Assembly (NCBI GenBank): GCA_008973525.1
Contig: WACJ01000257.1
Span: forward strand, 434,001-498,000
DNA: 64,000 bases
Reading direction: 5' to 3'
From: Stenopsyche tienmushanensis
Taxonomy: Eukaryota > Arthropoda > Insecta > Trichoptera > Stenopsychidae
Positions within the stretch are counted from its first letter, which is position 1. Every line of letters starts with the position of its first letter. The notes under the pieces are model-generated. The model saw only the letters and a program-made list of their open reading frames with translations, was not told the DNA's origin and made no database searches. This document shows positions 56,925 through 64,000 of the stretch, one piece after another. Position numbers and translations under genes: made by a program.

Positions 56925-57245
56925 TTCCAAGCAGAAGTGAGGTGGCTATCAAAAGAAAAGGTTCTTTTGTGTCTCATTGAATTAAGGGAAGAAGCAAAAC
57001 ATTTTATAAGAGATAAACTTGGCCCTACTAGATTATTTTTTGGATGAGGAATGGATAAATAAACTCGTATATATGGCGGATATGTTTAGTCTATATAATG
57101 ACCTTAATCTATCTCTCCAGGGGTTTTGTACAAATATTTTTAAACTGAGAAATAAGGTTGATGCATTTAAAAAGAAGCTGGTTCTTTCAGGTTGTCGCGT
57201 ACAAGTGGAGGATTTAGAAATGTTTCCACTTTTGCAAAAATAAAA
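56925..57245 (+). mobile_element. hAT-type transposase fragment (ZBED5/FAM200-like)
   Basis: Two frames joined by a frameshift near 57040 give EVRWLSKEKVLLCLIELREE, then LDEEWINKLVYMADMFSLYN and DLNLSLQGFCTNIF, ending EMFPLLQK. This is the conserved central part of hAT-family proteins related to vertebrate ZBED5/FAM200. No terminal repeats found, so pseudogenised. Confidence 0.75.
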
Positions 57246-59246
57246 TAATTGCTGCTGATGTCGATAAGAAAGGTGTTTTAAATGCAATAAGTCAACACTC
57301 GAAGGCATTGGTACTAGATTTTAATCACTATTCTTCTGTAATTTCATGTAATCTTTCCGATACCGAGTTAAAAAACACCCGCACGCTACTATGATGTGTA
57401 TTTGGCATATTATATGAAGTTCTGAACCTCGTATCTTATTATATTTCATATCAATGTTCCCATTATTGTTATCGAGTTGAATTGTAGTAAATACATCATG
57501 GTCAAGAAAAGGTCATTAGAGTAGTCATTCGAATGCCACTATGATATTCAGACACAAAACAAAATAGAACACACATATTTAAAAACATAGAATATGAAAA
57601 ATATATGCCAAAGTTGTAAGCAATGGCTTCATAGAAAGGATTGCAAAAAAAAAAAACAAATAAATAAAAAAATGTGTATTTATTTTCCAGTAATAAATTT
57701 ATTAAGACTAACAACTTTATATACAAATTACATGTAAAAATACATTAGAATTATTTATATAAAAATATAATTTTGGTCAACATCCAATATTATACACAAA
57801 GCAATATAAATGTACAATATGTACAAATCAAACAACAAATATCACAGCGCAAATCCGTTAACATTGATAAATTTTAAGGAATATCTATCAAAAAACAGTA
57901 ATCTTAAAATGCTAACATTAGTACATTTATGTGAACACAGATATCTTCGTGCATTTTCTCAATAAAAAAAAATTGTCTTAAAACTTAATCAAAATATATG
58001 CAATAAAACAAATTAAATCACCGGTCAATAAAACCTATTTCAACTTTTGATGTGCTATAGATGTCGACAGTCTGGAAAAATAAAATCTATTCAAGCACAT
58101 TATTGCACACGCTTGCCCCTCCCCGTAAATTATTTGAAAATACGTAAAAATAGTGCATTTGAACACTCAGTTTTGATAGAATCTAATTATATATAAAGTT
58201 ACTTATACTTTATTTTAAGCCATTTGCATTGATTTTAATCCTATTTTACATACAAACGATACAAATAAGTGACATTTTTTCCACATAAAATTTGATGCTT
58301 AACAAATAAGTTTATCAAAATAATATATTAATTCAATTACTCTTCTTAAATTTCCTCTTAATTAAAAAATTCTGCAATAAAAATTACAATTTTATGCATT
58401 GAAAAACCACCAAATTATATTTTCATTCACAAAAATATGTGTATGCTAGAATTTTTAAGCATATTTATTTCAGTCGTGTGATAATTATATCACTGTTAAA
58501 TTATTAAAGGCAAACTGTCTTTTAAAATCATGAATTTTAATATCACTGCAAAAAAAAGCTTAAGTCACGTCAGAATATTTCGCCTCTAAACTGAAAGAGG
58601 GTTGCATATAAATGTGTTGATCGTCACAGTTTAAAAATAATAATCACATATAATATAGGCGGAATCAATTATCATTTTTTTATTGCATCCATAATATGTT
58701 TGTTTTTAAAGAGTCGAGTCTAAAGTCAGTTTGCAATCTCTACGGTTATAGATTTTTTTAAATTGGCTTTTTACAGTCTCTTCTATGGGACCATTGCCGC
58801 CAACCACTTTGATATGGTTTTATTAGCGCGTTTATTTTTAAAAATGTGGTTGCTAACCACATTTCCTGTAGATTTGAAGCCAAGATGTTAAATTATGATT
58901 TTGCTAAATCATAGGACTATCTACAGGTATATTGATTTTCTATTAACGAATTAATTATATTCTTATATATGCAAGCTATTATATTTCAACACAATTAAAA
59001 ATAAACATTAATCACTGTTCTACGTCATTTACATAAAAAATTGAATCAATTCATTTTAATAATAAAAAAGTAGTTTTTAAACTTATATCTCAAATAATAA
59101 AATGCAGCAGACAATTTATATTGTTCACATTGTAAAAATTTGTTTTGCTCTTACATATTCCAGCCTATCACATACTGCAAATATATGTTTATATTTGTGT
59201 CATAGTATTTTTGTGCCAAATATCTTAGATAAATTGTTAATTCTAT
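57246..59246. other. AT-rich stretch downstream of IRE1
   Basis: About 2 kb without convincing coding. Part is likely the IRE1 3' UTR. A minus-strand AATAAA (59246-59251) overlaps the IRE1 stop codon; a later signal is presumably used. Confidence 0.35.

Positions 59247-64000
<4,754 letters not shown>

Noticed and set aside
56925..57245. A functional ZBED5/FAM200-like host gene
   Set aside because: The frame is broken and only a central fragment remains; no start or ends.

Overview
This is animal nuclear DNA, most likely from an insect or another arthropod. It is AT-rich, and its genes are split by GT-AG introns. The transposon fossils are those typical of insects: mariner, Tigger, piggyBac/TTAA elements, RTE, Jockey and R1-clade non-LTR elements, and hAT. 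There are no operons, bacterial ribosome-binding sites or CRISPR arrays. I cannot name the order or species from the sequence alone.

Seven protein-coding genes are supported. Exon joins were made by hand, using splice consensus, reading-frame continuity and homology to known families. From left to right: (1) USP7 deubiquitinase, minus strand, 921-6737, cut by the left edge after the catalytic domain; (2) PSMD12/Rpn5, a proteasome lid subunit, plus strand, 9238-12866, complete; (3) an uncharacterised membrane-anchored protein of an insect DUF family, plus strand, 15277-17152, complete; (4) INPP5E, an inositol polyphosphate 5-phosphatase with a CaaX box, minus strand, 26705-30821, complete; (5) WDR81, a BEACH-WD40 endosomal protein, minus strand, 34629-48781, complete; (6) ANKRD27/VARP, plus strand, 49436-52297, a single uninterrupted exon; (7) IRE1/ERN1, minus strand, 59247 to beyond 64000, with the lumenal domain off the right edge.

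USP7/PSMD12 and WDR81/ANKRD27 are divergent (head-to-head) pairs. Their shared upstream regions contain, or sit next to, GC/CpG-rich patches that stand out in this genome. WDR81, ANKRD27 and INPP5E all act in endosomal or phosphoinositide trafficking. USP7 and PSMD12 both belong to the ubiquitin-proteasome system. Functional linkage within these neighbourhoods is inference only.

The rest is intergenic or intronic DNA full of decayed transposons, often nested. Examples are an RTE retrotransposon inside a Tc1/mariner-type transposase with a target duplication, a TTAA element inside a TTAA MITE inside a PSMD12 intron, and a mariner inside a mariner next to ANKRD27. A 374-residue piggyBac-like ORF that has lost its catalytic centre but stays open lies between INPP5E and WDR81. 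I found no convincing tRNA, rRNA or other RNA gene. I saw no clearly new biological system. The best leads are the isolated CpG-rich island, the intact but catalytically gutted piggyBac ORF, the intronless VARP, the long basic tail on IRE1, and the TTAA-type MITE family.
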